This document shows, in pieces, positions 1 through 5,420 of a stretch of DNA of 6,773 nt. Within the stretch, counting starts at the first letter, position 1. Every line of letters begins with the position of its first letter. A model generated the notes under the pieces. That model worked only from the letters and a program-made list of their open reading frames with translations, had not been told where the DNA came from and searched no databases. The stretch is from Campylobacteraceae bacterium (GTDB taxonomy: Bacteria; Campylobacterota; Campylobacteria; Campylobacterales; Sulfurovaceae), in contig JALVWV010000294.1 in the NCBI GenBank assembly GCA_027023145.1, forward strand, positions 1-6,773, given 5' to 3'. The position numbers were made by a program, and so were the translations under genes.

Positions 1-96
1 TGCCTTCCGGGTGATGTTGGTATCATTGGTATCCCGGACACCCCCCGCATAGAGGAGCATACCGGACAGACCCAAACTCAAAAGTGTTACTCGCAT
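1..96 (-). CDS. N-terminus of an exported protein (partial)
   Basis: Only the first 32 codons lie in the window; the gene runs off the left edge. The visible protein starts MRVTLLSLGLSGMLLYAGG and continues with a polar stretch, VRDTNDTNITRKA. This looks like a Sec signal peptide: one Arg at position 2, a hydrophobic core at about residues 4-15, and a plausible signal peptidase I site after LYA (about residue 17). The mature protein would therefore be periplasmic or in the outer membrane. The start is supported by AGGAG at 103-107, 6 nt upstream of the ATG, and by a perfect TATAAT at 116-121. The gene diverges from the phosphatase-kinase gene. Too little is visible to name a family. Confidence 0.72.
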   Translation of the reverse strand, partial: MRVTLLSLGLSGMLLYAGGVRDTNDTNITRKA

Positions 97-102
97 ACGC
101 TT

Positions 103-121
103 CTCCTGTTTGAGTATTATA
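103..121 (-). promoter_or_regulatory. -10 box and RBS for the divergent minus-strand gene
   Basis: Read on the minus strand, a perfect TATAAT occupies 121-116 and AGGAG occupies 107-103, upstream of the ATG at 96-94. There is no recognisable -35 box, which is common for sigma-70 promoters in Campylobacterota. The predicted transcript would have a leader of only about 13 nt. Confidence 0.55.
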
Positions 122-138
122 CCAAGTGCGGGTAAAAT
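110..138 (+). promoter_or_regulatory. Sigma-70-like promoter of the phosphatase-kinase gene
   Basis: TTGAGT at 110-115 and TAAAAT at 133-138 are separated by 17 nt, the ideal spacing. The start point would lie near 145, just ahead of the AAGGA ribosome binding site at 148-152 and the ATG at 158. The -35 box abuts the opposing TATAAT (116-121) of the divergent gene, so the two polymerase sites overlap. This also argues against a TTG start at 110, because that codon lies in the -35 box. Confidence 0.6.
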
Positions 139-157
139 ATACTCCGAAAGGATCCCT

Positions 158-1786
158 ATGTCACACCTTCCCATCGAAACATCGACCTTCACCCTTGCCA
201 AAGGCACCCAGTTGCGTGGGGATGATCATGCTCACGTCAAGAGGATGGAGGGGGTCACCGTCGCCGTGTTGTGCGATGGAGTGGGATCGGCCGGTCACGG
301 CGGGGAAGCCGCGCAACGAACCGTACAGTATCTGATCGAAGCGTTCAAAAGCCGACCTCGAAGTTGGAACCTCGAAAAAACAATCCGCCACTTTACCGGG
401 ACGATCAACCACCTTCTGTACCGTGAGTCCATGGAGCAGTACGGGCAGCAGGAGCTGGTCACCACGCTGGCGATGGTGGTCATCGAGGGGAACCGTCTCC
501 ACGGAATCAACGTTGGGGACAGTCGAATCTATCTTCTGCGTAAAGGAACCCTGACACAGCTCTCACTCGACCACACTCTCCGGGACGAGGGGATGGAACA
601 TGTACTGGGTGCGGCTATCGGGCTGGAAGAGGACGTATCGCCCTACTATTTCGAAAACAATCTCCAGGCCGGAGACCGGATTCTTTTGTGCAGTGATGGG
701 CTCTATCCCGAGCTGAGTGAGGCGGAATTGATCGAAGGGATCGGGCTGGGCGCCTCCCACCTGGTCAAACAGGTCAGCCACAAGCATCAGGATAACCTCC
801 CTGATGACACCACCGCCATCGTCCTCGATATCCGAGAACTCGATCCACGTCGCGCTCTCAAGCAGGCGGATTTGACTATCCAGGATACCTACACCAAAGG
901 GGAGACGATCGACGGCTACCGCCTCATCCGCCCCCTGATCCAGAACCATCGCACCTGGCTGGTCGAAAAGCGTGGTGTCCACTATGTGATGAAATTTTCC
1001 CCCCTCGAAGCTCAAGAGGACGAGGCCATCCTCGACCGTTTTGTCAAAGAGGTCTGGAATGCCCGCCGCCTCAAAGCCGGTTTCTTCCCCAAGGCTGCCG
1101 TTCCTCCCCGGCGTACCCACCGCTACTACATCATGCCTTATCTCGAGGGAGAACCGCTCGATCGGATTTGGAAGCGACCCATGGGAATCGATGAGGGGGT
1201 GGCATTGGGTGTCTTTTTGTTGCGGATGGGGCAATTTTTGATCCGGCGCAATCTGGTGCATGGGGACATCAAGCCCGAAAATATCCTCCGACGTGAACGT
1301 CGCAGCAAGCGGGTGTTTACCATGCTAGACTTTGGGAGTATTACCGAAGCCTACACCCACACCGGACGTGCCGGGACACCGAGCTACCTCTCCCCGGAGC
1401 GCTTCCACGGTGCCCCTTTGAGTGAGTCCACCGAGATCTATGCGATCGGCGTGACCCTCTACCGGATGCTCTGCGGACGGTTTCCTTATGGAGAGATTGA
1501 GCCATTCCAGACCCCTGCATTCGACAAAACTCCCCCCAAGCCCACCAAGCTCAACCCCAACATCCCTCTCTGGCTCGAGAGCATCATCCTGCGTGCCATC
1601 GACCCCAAACCAAATCGACGCTACGCCCACTACTCCGAGATGCTCTACGAACTCGAACACCCCACCGAAGTCCAACCCTACTTTGACACCCATCTCTCCC
1701 TGATCGAACGCAATCCGTTCAAAGTATGCCGGATTGCCTTTTTCTTTTCTTTATTGGTAAATATATGGTACTGGGTGAGCGGTTAA
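158..1786 (+). CDS. PP2C phosphatase-Ser/Thr kinase fusion, tail-anchored
   Basis: This 542-residue protein joins two opposing signalling activities. Residues 1-230 are a PP2C (PPM) phosphatase: RGDD (21-23), LCDGVGSAGHGGEAA with metal-binding D40 and G41, GDSR (120-123), CSDGLYPEL with D180, and DDTT (216-219). Residues 250-505 are a Hanks-type kinase: K279 in VMKF, likely alpha-C E298, catalytic loop HGDIKPEN with D370 and N375, DFG at 391-393, SPE at 412-414, and R487/R488 near the end. The glycine-rich loop is degenerate, and HRD is replaced by HGD. Residues 523-540 form one hydrophobic segment, suggesting a tail anchor with both domains cytoplasmic. ATG 158 is preferred because AAGGA lies 5 nt upstream and the promoter at 110-138 excludes an earlier TTG. 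In several proteobacteria such fusions lie in nitrate assimilation clusters; no such gene is visible here, so the target is unknown. Confidence 0.92.
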   Translation: MSHLPIETSTFTLAKGTQLRGDDHAHVKRMEGVTVAVLCDGVGSAGHGGEAAQRTVQYLIEAFKSRPRSWNLEKTIRHFTGTINHLLYRESMEQYGQQELVTTLAMVVIEGNRLHGINVGDSRIYLLRKGTLTQLSLDHTLRDEGMEHVLGAAIGLEEDVSPYYFENNLQAGDRILLCSDGLYPELSEAELIEGIGLGASHLVKQVSHKHQDNLPDDTTAIVLDIRELDPRRALKQADLTIQDTYTKGETIDGYRLIRPLIQNHRTWLVEKRGVHYVMKFSPLEAQEDEAILDRFVKEVWNARRLKAGFFPKAAVPPRRTHRYYIMPYLEGEPLDRIWKRPMGIDEGVALGVFLLRMGQFLIRRNLVHGDIKPENILRRERRSKRVFTMLDFGSITEAYTHTGRAGTPSYLSPERFHGAPLSESTEIYAIGVTLYRMLCGRFPYGEIEPFQTPAFDKTPPKPTKLNPNIPLWLESIILRAIDPKPNRRYAHYSEMLYELEHPTEVQPYFDTHLSLIERNPFKVCRIAFFFSLLVNIWYWVSG

Positions 1787-1792
1787 GAGGGA

Positions 1793-1812
1793 TATCTAAA
1801 AATATTTAGATA
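1793..1812. repeat. AT-rich hairpin after the phosphatase-kinase stop
   Basis: TATCTAAA (1793-1800) and TTTAGATA (1805-1812) form a perfect 8-bp stem with an AATA loop, beginning 7 nt after the stop codon. No T-run follows on either strand, so it is at best a weak intrinsic terminator. It may instead protect the 3' end. Confidence 0.45.
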
Positions 1813-1821
1813 ACTATGGTT

Positions 1822-1929
1822 GAAGTCGTAGGGTGTTGTGCCCTCACAACACCAGAGGGTCAAACACAAGAGAGTCACCATTTGGTGTTGTCGGGGGACG
1901 ACTGAAGGAAGTGCCTATGGTGCAACACC
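1822..1929. other. Inverted-repeat-rich spacer, possible structured RNA
   Basis: This is the core of the non-coding spacer between two convergent genes. The heptamer GGTGTTG occurs at 1832-1838 and 1884-1890, and its complement CAACACC at 1847-1853 and 1923-1929, giving two inverted pairs. AGTCGT (1824-1829) can pair with ACGACT (1898-1903). That would close a fold enclosing the 9-bp hairpin at 1832-1853 and a smaller CACC-ATTT-GGTG hairpin (about 1877-1888). GGTG-CAA-CACC at 1919-1929 is another small hairpin. I see no convincing ORF, promoter or T-run here. It could be a bidirectional termination region, an unannotated small RNA or an eroded repeat element. The transcribed strand is unknown. 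Confidence 0.4.
1832..1853. repeat. Perfect 9-bp stem-loop
   Basis: GGTGTTGTG (1832-1840) and CACAACACC (1845-1853) pair perfectly around a CCCT loop. An alternative stem, CCCTC (1841-1845) with GAGGG (1855-1859), would use the loop and part of the right arm, so the two pairings exclude each other. No U-run follows on either strand. Confidence 0.6.
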
Positions 1930-1956
1930 TTTGTAACTCGAGCAAGCTCAAACAGG

Positions 1957-2616
1957 TCAGTACGCGAATTTGTACCCACGACGGCGTACCGTATGGATCA
2001 CCTGGAAACCAAGGATACTTTTGAGCCGTTTGCGGATCTGGTTAATGGCGACTTCGACTGTGTTGTCACTGACATACTCGGGTTCTTCCCAAAGGGCATT
2101 GATGATCTCGTCTTTGGAGAAGACCCGCTGTTTGCGCAGAGCAAGAAAAGCGAGGATATCAAAGGTTTTACCATTCAACGAGACGATCTTGTCGTCGTAT
2201 TCGATCTTTTTGTTGGCGATATCGATGAGGAGTTTGCCCACGTCGATCGTCTCTCCGTGAAGATTGCGCATGTTAGCAAGCACCCGGGCGGCAATGAGAT
2301 CGGGCTCTTTTTGGTGTTTGACAATCACATCATCCACCCCGAGAGAGAAGTAGGCGACCTGGTTGTTGGGAAATTCTGTCAGGATGAGGATCTTGGTCTC
2401 GATCTTTTTGCGTTTGACTTCATTGATGTAGCGCTCGAGGGAAAATTTGATCCCCTCATCGACGATAATAACAAGCTCATAATGGCGAAAATCGGTAAAA
2501 TTCGTCGCATCGTATAAGTTGCGTGCATTGTCCACAATGCAAATAAAGTAGCGACCAATCTCCCGCTCAAAATCTTCGGACATTTTGTCGTCAAAACCTA
2601 CTGTGAGTATTCTCAT
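1957..2616 (-). CDS. hsrA: Atypical orphan OmpR-type regulator, HsrA/CosR-like
   Basis: This 219-residue transcription factor has a receiver-like domain (1-115) and a winged-helix DNA-binding domain (about 122-219). The C-terminus is typical: LWEEPEYVSDNTVEVAINQI spans the transactivation loop and recognition helix (175-194), followed by the wing VRRRGYKFAY at 210-219. It closely resembles Helicobacter HP1043 (HsrA) and Campylobacter CosR, orphan regulators that work without phosphorylation. In YELVIIVDE (46-54) the usual phospho-Asp position holds V52, with D53 one residue later; T80 and K100 of the switch are kept. No histidine kinase gene is nearby. Known orthologues act as dimers and control central metabolism and oxidative stress genes. 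The ribosome binding site is weak (AGG about 10 nt upstream), but the MRIL start matches the family. It lies 162 bp downstream of hisD and probably has its own promoter. The symbol is by homology. Confidence 0.88.
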   Translation of the reverse strand: MRILTVGFDDKMSEDFEREIGRYFICIVDNARNLYDATNFTDFRHYELVIIVDEGIKFSLERYINEVKRKKIETKILILTEFPNNQVAYFSLGVDDVIVKHQKEPDLIAARVLANMRNLHGETIDVGKLLIDIANKKIEYDDKIVSLNGKTFDILAFLALRKQRVFSKDEIINALWEEPEYVSDNTVEVAINQIRKRLKSILGFQVIHTVRRRGYKFAY

Positions 2617-2671
2617 TTCGTGGTAGCCTGCTTTCTGGAGTTTGATTGGGTAAAATGTCTTTTTTCTCTTT

Positions 2672-2677
2672 TTTATA
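2672..2677 (-). promoter_or_regulatory. Candidate -10 box of the regulator gene
   Basis: Read on the minus strand, TATAAA lies 56 nt upstream of the ATG. A second TATAAA at 2719-2714 is equally possible, and its -35 region would fall inside the palindromes at 2722-2745. Neither has a clear -35 hexamer, so I cannot choose between them. Confidence 0.3.
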
Positions 2678-2721
2678 CGCTAATAACGACAGAAACCCTC
2701 ATTTAATAGCGAATTTATATC

Positions 2722-2745
2722 TAAAATAAGCTTATTTTAAAATAA
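2722..2745. repeat. Nested AT-rich palindromes upstream of the regulator
   Basis: TAAAATAAGCTTATTTTA (2722-2739) is a perfect 18-bp palindrome. It overlaps a second perfect palindrome, TTATTTTAAAATAA (2732-2745). The result is three alternating half-sites resembling TAAAATAA. The site lies between the hisD stop and the regulator start. It could be an operator, possibly for the regulator itself, or an AT-only hairpin at the end of the hisD transcript. It is too weak and lacks the T-run of a classical terminator. Confidence 0.5.
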
Positions 2746-2778
2746 AAGTGACAAACTCGATACAATCATTCTCACCCA

Positions 2779-4419
2779 CTATTTCTTGATGCTCTTAACC
2801 ACATCGTCAATTTGATCGACAACTTCCGTGATCTTGCTCCCCAGATCATCGATGAAGTTTTTTGTTTTGCCGAGGTCTATATTGATCCGCTCTTTGTCCA
2901 CCTTGATTCCAACATTTTCACCCAAATCAACCGAGCCACTTGCGATATCCTTCTGAAGTTTCTCAGCTTTAGAAGCAAGCATCCCGCCGACCGCATCGAA
3001 AAAGCCTTTGGTCTTGCCCAGATCGATGTTGATCTTTTCGCCATTGAGATCAATACCAAGCTTGGAGAGTAAATCGTCGTCACCGTCAAGCCCTTTGAAG
3101 CGCTTGTCGTGCCTAGAGTCTTCGTACTCTTTTTTCAAGCGCATCCGTACCGAAGCCTCGTGAGCGGTGAGCCCTTCGGTGTGGGCGATCATGGCGCACT
3201 CTTCGCCGATGGCGTTGATACCAGCTTCGCTCATGGAGATGATGGAGGACTTTTTGAGGAAGTGCTCCACACTTAGAGGGGAGTAGAAGCGTGCCGTACC
3301 ACCGGTAGGCAGCGTGTGATTGGGACCAGCGATGTAGTCACCGATGGGCTCGGGGGTGTTACGGCCTAGGAAGATCGCTCCGGCGTGGCGGATCGAGGGG
3401 AGCAGGCTCATGGGGTCTTCGGTGACCACTTCGAGGTGTTCGGGTGCGATCTGATTCATTAGATCGATCGCTTCGTCCATATCACGGGTGATGATGATCG
3501 CCCCCCGCTCCTCGATCGATGTGCGGGCGATGGTCTCCCGTGAGAGGGTACCAAGGAATCCTTCGATCTCCTGACGCACCGAGATCGCCAGATCGGCATC
3601 ATCGGTGATGAGGATTGAGCTGGCCATCTCGTCGTGTTCGGCTTGGGAGAGGAGATCCATTGCCAGCAGATCGGCTGGAGCCGATGCATCAGCCAACACA
3701 CCGATCTCACTGGGACCAGCGATCATGTCGATGTTGACCTCGCCATAGACCAGTTTTTTGGCTGTAGCGACGAAGATGTTGCCTGGACCCGTGATCACGT
3801 CCACTTTGGGGATCGTCTCGGTGCCGTATGCCATCGCACCGATCGCTGAAGCCCCGCCGACGCGGAAGACGTTTTCGACCCCGCAGAGGTGACAGGCAGC
3901 CAAGAGAAGTTCATTGAGCTCATTATCCGGCGCAGGCGTACAAACAACAACCTCCTTCACTCCGGCTACCTGAGCGGGGATAACGTTCATCAGGAGGCTG
4001 CTTGGGTAGGCCGCTTTGCCTCCGGGGATGTAGAGACCGGCACGATCGACAGGGGTGATTTTTTGCCCCAGTACGCTGCCGGTGGAGTCAGTCTCCATCC
4101 ACGTCTTAGGCATGAGCTTCTCGTGATAGTCTCGGATACGGTCGTAAGCTAACTGGAGGGCATCACGGAGCTTGGGATCGATCGCATCGTAGGCGGCTCT
4201 CATCTCCTCGGGACGGACTTTGAGCTCATCATCGCTCTGAGGGCTCCAGCGGTCAAATCGGGTGATTTGCTCCCGCAGTGCTGCGTTGCCGCTGGTGCGG
4301 ATTGCTTTGAGCAGGTCATGTACGATCGCGCTGACCCCCTCGATATCCATTGCTCCCCGACCGAGAAGCTCATCAAAATGAACCTTGAAGTCTACGTCTG
4401 TCGTGCTGAATGTTTTCAT
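2779..4419 (-). CDS. hisD: Histidinol dehydrogenase with a repeat-bearing C-terminal tail
   Basis: HisD makes L-histidine from L-histidinol in two NAD-dependent oxidations, the last step of histidine synthesis, in the cytoplasm. The first 430 residues are a complete enzyme: zinc ligands Q259, H262, D361 and H420, catalytic E327-H328 in APEHLE, plus IPGGKAAYPSS (132-142) and GPGN (211-214). The family is usually about 430 residues; this protein has 546. Residues 431-546 are extra, charged and likely helical, and carry two copies of an INIDLGKTK-containing unit (463-471 and 512-520). ATG 4417-4419 is chosen because an upstream start would only read the preceding gene out of frame. AAGGA lies 9 nt upstream of it. 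The ATG overlaps the stop of the PLP enzyme gene as ATGA, implying translational coupling. Enzyme identity is firm; the tail's role is unknown. Confidence 0.95.
   Translation of the reverse strand: MKTFSTTDVDFKVHFDELLGRGAMDIEGVSAIVHDLLKAIRTSGNAALREQITRFDRWSPQSDDELKVRPEEMRAAYDAIDPKLRDALQLAYDRIRDYHEKLMPKTWMETDSTGSVLGQKITPVDRAGLYIPGGKAAYPSSLLMNVIPAQVAGVKEVVVCTPAPDNELNELLLAACHLCGVENVFRVGGASAIGAMAYGTETIPKVDVITGPGNIFVATAKKLVYGEVNIDMIAGPSEIGVLADASAPADLLAMDLLSQAEHDEMASSILITDDADLAISVRQEIEGFLGTLSRETIARTSIEERGAIIITRDMDEAIDLMNQIAPEHLEVVTEDPMSLLPSIRHAGAIFLGRNTPEPIGDYIAGPNHTLPTGGTARFYSPLSVEHFLKKSSIISMSEAGINAIGEECAMIAHTEGLTAHEASVRMRLKKEYEDSRHDKRFKGLDGDDDLLSKLGIDLNGEKINIDLGKTKGFFDAVGGMLASKAEKLQKDIASGSVDLGENVGIKVDKERINIDLGKTKNFIDDLGSKITEVVDQIDDVVKSIKK
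2782..3129 (-). other. HisD tail region with two protein repeats
   Basis: This segment encodes HisD residues 431-546, beyond the normal end of the enzyme. It starts with a charged linker (KEYEDSRHDKRFKGLDGDDD, 430-449). Repeat 1 begins at GIDLNGEKINIDLGKTKGFF (455-474) and repeat 2 at GIKVDKERINIDLGKTKNFI (504-523), 49 residues apart. Each is followed by a probable amphipathic helix rich in Lys, Asp and Ile/Val. The DNA of the two copies has diverged while INIDLGKTK is identical, which suggests selection on the protein. There is no stop or obvious new start at the junction. I do not recognise the domain. Confidence 0.75.
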
Positions 4420-5333
4420 CTTTTTGTGTCCTTGTTGACGTGAGGAAATGAGCGCTTGTAGCGCCTGAGCATGCTCTCGTTGCCCTGCAACCCCCCTTGA
4501 TGGAGGTAGAGCAGGTGCTGACCCATCTGGTCGCGATGAGCCATGAGCGTCAGCCACCCTTTTGGGTCGTACAAGAGGTCAAATATCACACCGGTTTGTT
4601 GCTGTAATTCTATCCAAATTTCGTAAAACTCCCGGTAGAGCTTGCCGAAGTGGTATTTGCGAGGGAGATCGAGGGTCGTCGGCCACATCTTCTCATCGGG
4701 TTCAAGCATCGCAAACTGCTTGCGCAGATATGAGCCGTCGCCGACACAGGGAGTGGTATATATTTTAGTGGAGAGTGGAGAGTGGAGAGTGGAGAGTTTT
4801 TTGAATGTTTTTTGGAGATAGAGGGCGGTGGTACCAGTACCAGAGGGGAGGAAGATATCGAGGTGATCAATCCCCTGCTCTTGTTGCCAATCTGCTATCT
4901 CGTGCGCCAAAATCGCAACACCGTATTCCGCTTCGCTCTGCCGTCCCCCTTCATGGATCAGGAGGGTATCGGGCGGGAGGATCTCCGGGCGCGGTGTCGC
5001 GTGAAGCTGCATACCGTTAGCCAGAGCACGGGCGTAGTTGCCGTGCGGATGATCACGCAGATATCCGGAGATATGATCGACATAATAATCAAACATCCAC
5101 CCCCGTATCCGTGCCAGCACCGAGAGGGAGTACATTGCATTGGACTGCGGCGATCCATACGAAACGACCCGACGTATCTCCGGGAAGTCATGGGTAAGAA
5201 AATAATGAAATTTTCGAGCTTTGTTTCCAGAAAAATCGGGATGAATCGCATCGTCGCGCTTGAGATAAAATAAGGAATAATCGAAAACAATCTCTTCAAT
5301 GGGACTGGGTAAGGCAAGGGAAGTTTTTTGCAT
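4416..5333 (-). CDS. PLP-dependent ACC deaminase/D-cysteine desulfhydrase-like enzyme
   Basis: This 305-residue cytoplasmic protein has the fold-type II PLP enzyme pattern. K38 in SGNKARKF is the likely Schiff-base lysine. GSPQSNAMYS (60-69) matches the substrate-loop QSN motif, and PSGTGTTALYL (163-173) is the phosphate-binding loop. HQGGLQGNES (278-287) resembles the C-terminal HTGG motif. Such enzymes open ACC or release sulfide from D-cysteine; the substrate cannot be fixed from sequence, and closure of ACC-type rings is only one option. ATG 5331-5333 is preferred over the TTG just before it; AAAAGG lies 9 nt upstream. Residues 179-189 (KLSTLHSPLST) are encoded by a heptanucleotide tandem repeat right after the phosphate loop, probably in a surface loop before the next strand. 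The gene is first in a unit with hisD, overlapping it by 4 bp, and diverges from nrdB. Confidence 0.82.
   Translation of the reverse strand: MQKTSLALPSPIEEIVFDYSLFYLKRDDAIHPDFSGNKARKFHYFLTHDFPEIRRVVSYGSPQSNAMYSLSVLARIRGWMFDYYVDHISGYLRDHPHGNYARALANGMQLHATPRPEILPPDTLLIHEGGRQSEAEYGVAILAHEIADWQQEQGIDHLDIFLPSGTGTTALYLQKTFKKLSTLHSPLSTKIYTTPCVGDGSYLRKQFAMLEPDEKMWPTTLDLPRKYHFGKLYREFYEIWIELQQQTGVIFDLLYDPKGWLTLMAHRDQMGQHLLYLHQGGLQGNESMLRRYKRSFPHVNKDTKR
4767..4797. repeat. Heptanucleotide tandem repeat (AGTGGAG)4.4 within a coding region
   Basis: Four perfect tandem copies of AGTGGAG (4767-4794) are followed by a partial AGT. On the coding (minus) strand this is repeated ACTCTCC-type sequence translated as LSTLHSPLST. 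The unit is not a multiple of three. Gaining one unit puts a TAA directly after the repeat; losing one leads to a frame ending at 4610. The present copy number keeps the full gene open. Confidence 0.93.
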
Positions 5334-5367
5334 CAAATGTTACCTTTTTATTACAGGAAATTTTAGC

Positions 5368-5394
5368 TTGACTTACATCAGAATCGGGTAAAAT
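5368..5394 (+). promoter_or_regulatory. Promoter of nrdB
   Basis: TTGACT (5368-5373) and TAAAAT (5389-5394) are separated by 15 nt, slightly short. The start point would be near 5401, giving a leader of about 20 nt. No clear NrdR-box pair is visible. Confidence 0.5.
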
Positions 5395-5408
5395 GATGCA
5401 CTTATTTC

Positions 5409-5414
5409 AGGAGG
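5409..5414 (+). promoter_or_regulatory. Strong ribosome binding site of nrdB
   Basis: AGGAGG, a near-perfect Shine-Dalgarno sequence, ends 6 nt before the ATG at 5421 and fixes that start. It is the strongest ribosome binding site in the window, consistent with high expression. Confidence 0.8.
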
Positions 5415-5420
5415 AACATC

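Noticed and set aside
110..157. Longer phosphatase-kinase reading frame starting at TTG 110
   Set aside because: The TTG lies in a good -35 box, and ATG 158 has a well-placed AAGGA site; the extra 16 residues match nothing in the PP2C fold.
563..1261. 232-residue antisense frame under the phosphatase-kinase
   Set aside because: It lies opposite a gene with clear motifs, lacks recognisable domains and is an expected by-product of codon bias.
1941..1950. GAGC-AA-GCTC hairpin as terminator of the regulator gene
   Set aside because: The stem is 4 bp with a 2-nt loop and no T-run follows on the minus strand.
1993..2517. 174-residue plus-strand frame
   Set aside because: It is the complement of the regulator gene, whose winged-helix motifs are unmistakable.
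2648..2656. GGGTAAAAT, identical to the -10 contexts at 130-138 and 5386-5394
   Set aside because: Unlike the other two, it has no -35 box at proper spacing and no plus-strand gene downstream, so it is probably chance.
2658..2674. T-rich run resembling a terminator tail
   Set aside because: No hairpin precedes it on the plus strand, and no plus-strand gene ends here.
4420..4557. 46-codon N-terminal extension of HisD
   Set aside because: It is an out-of-frame reading of the upstream PLP enzyme gene. ATG 4417-4419 starts exactly where HisD homology begins.
4767..4797. Short CRISPR-like or direct-repeat array
   Set aside because: The 7-bp units are directly adjacent with no spacers and lie inside a coding region; this is a microsatellite.
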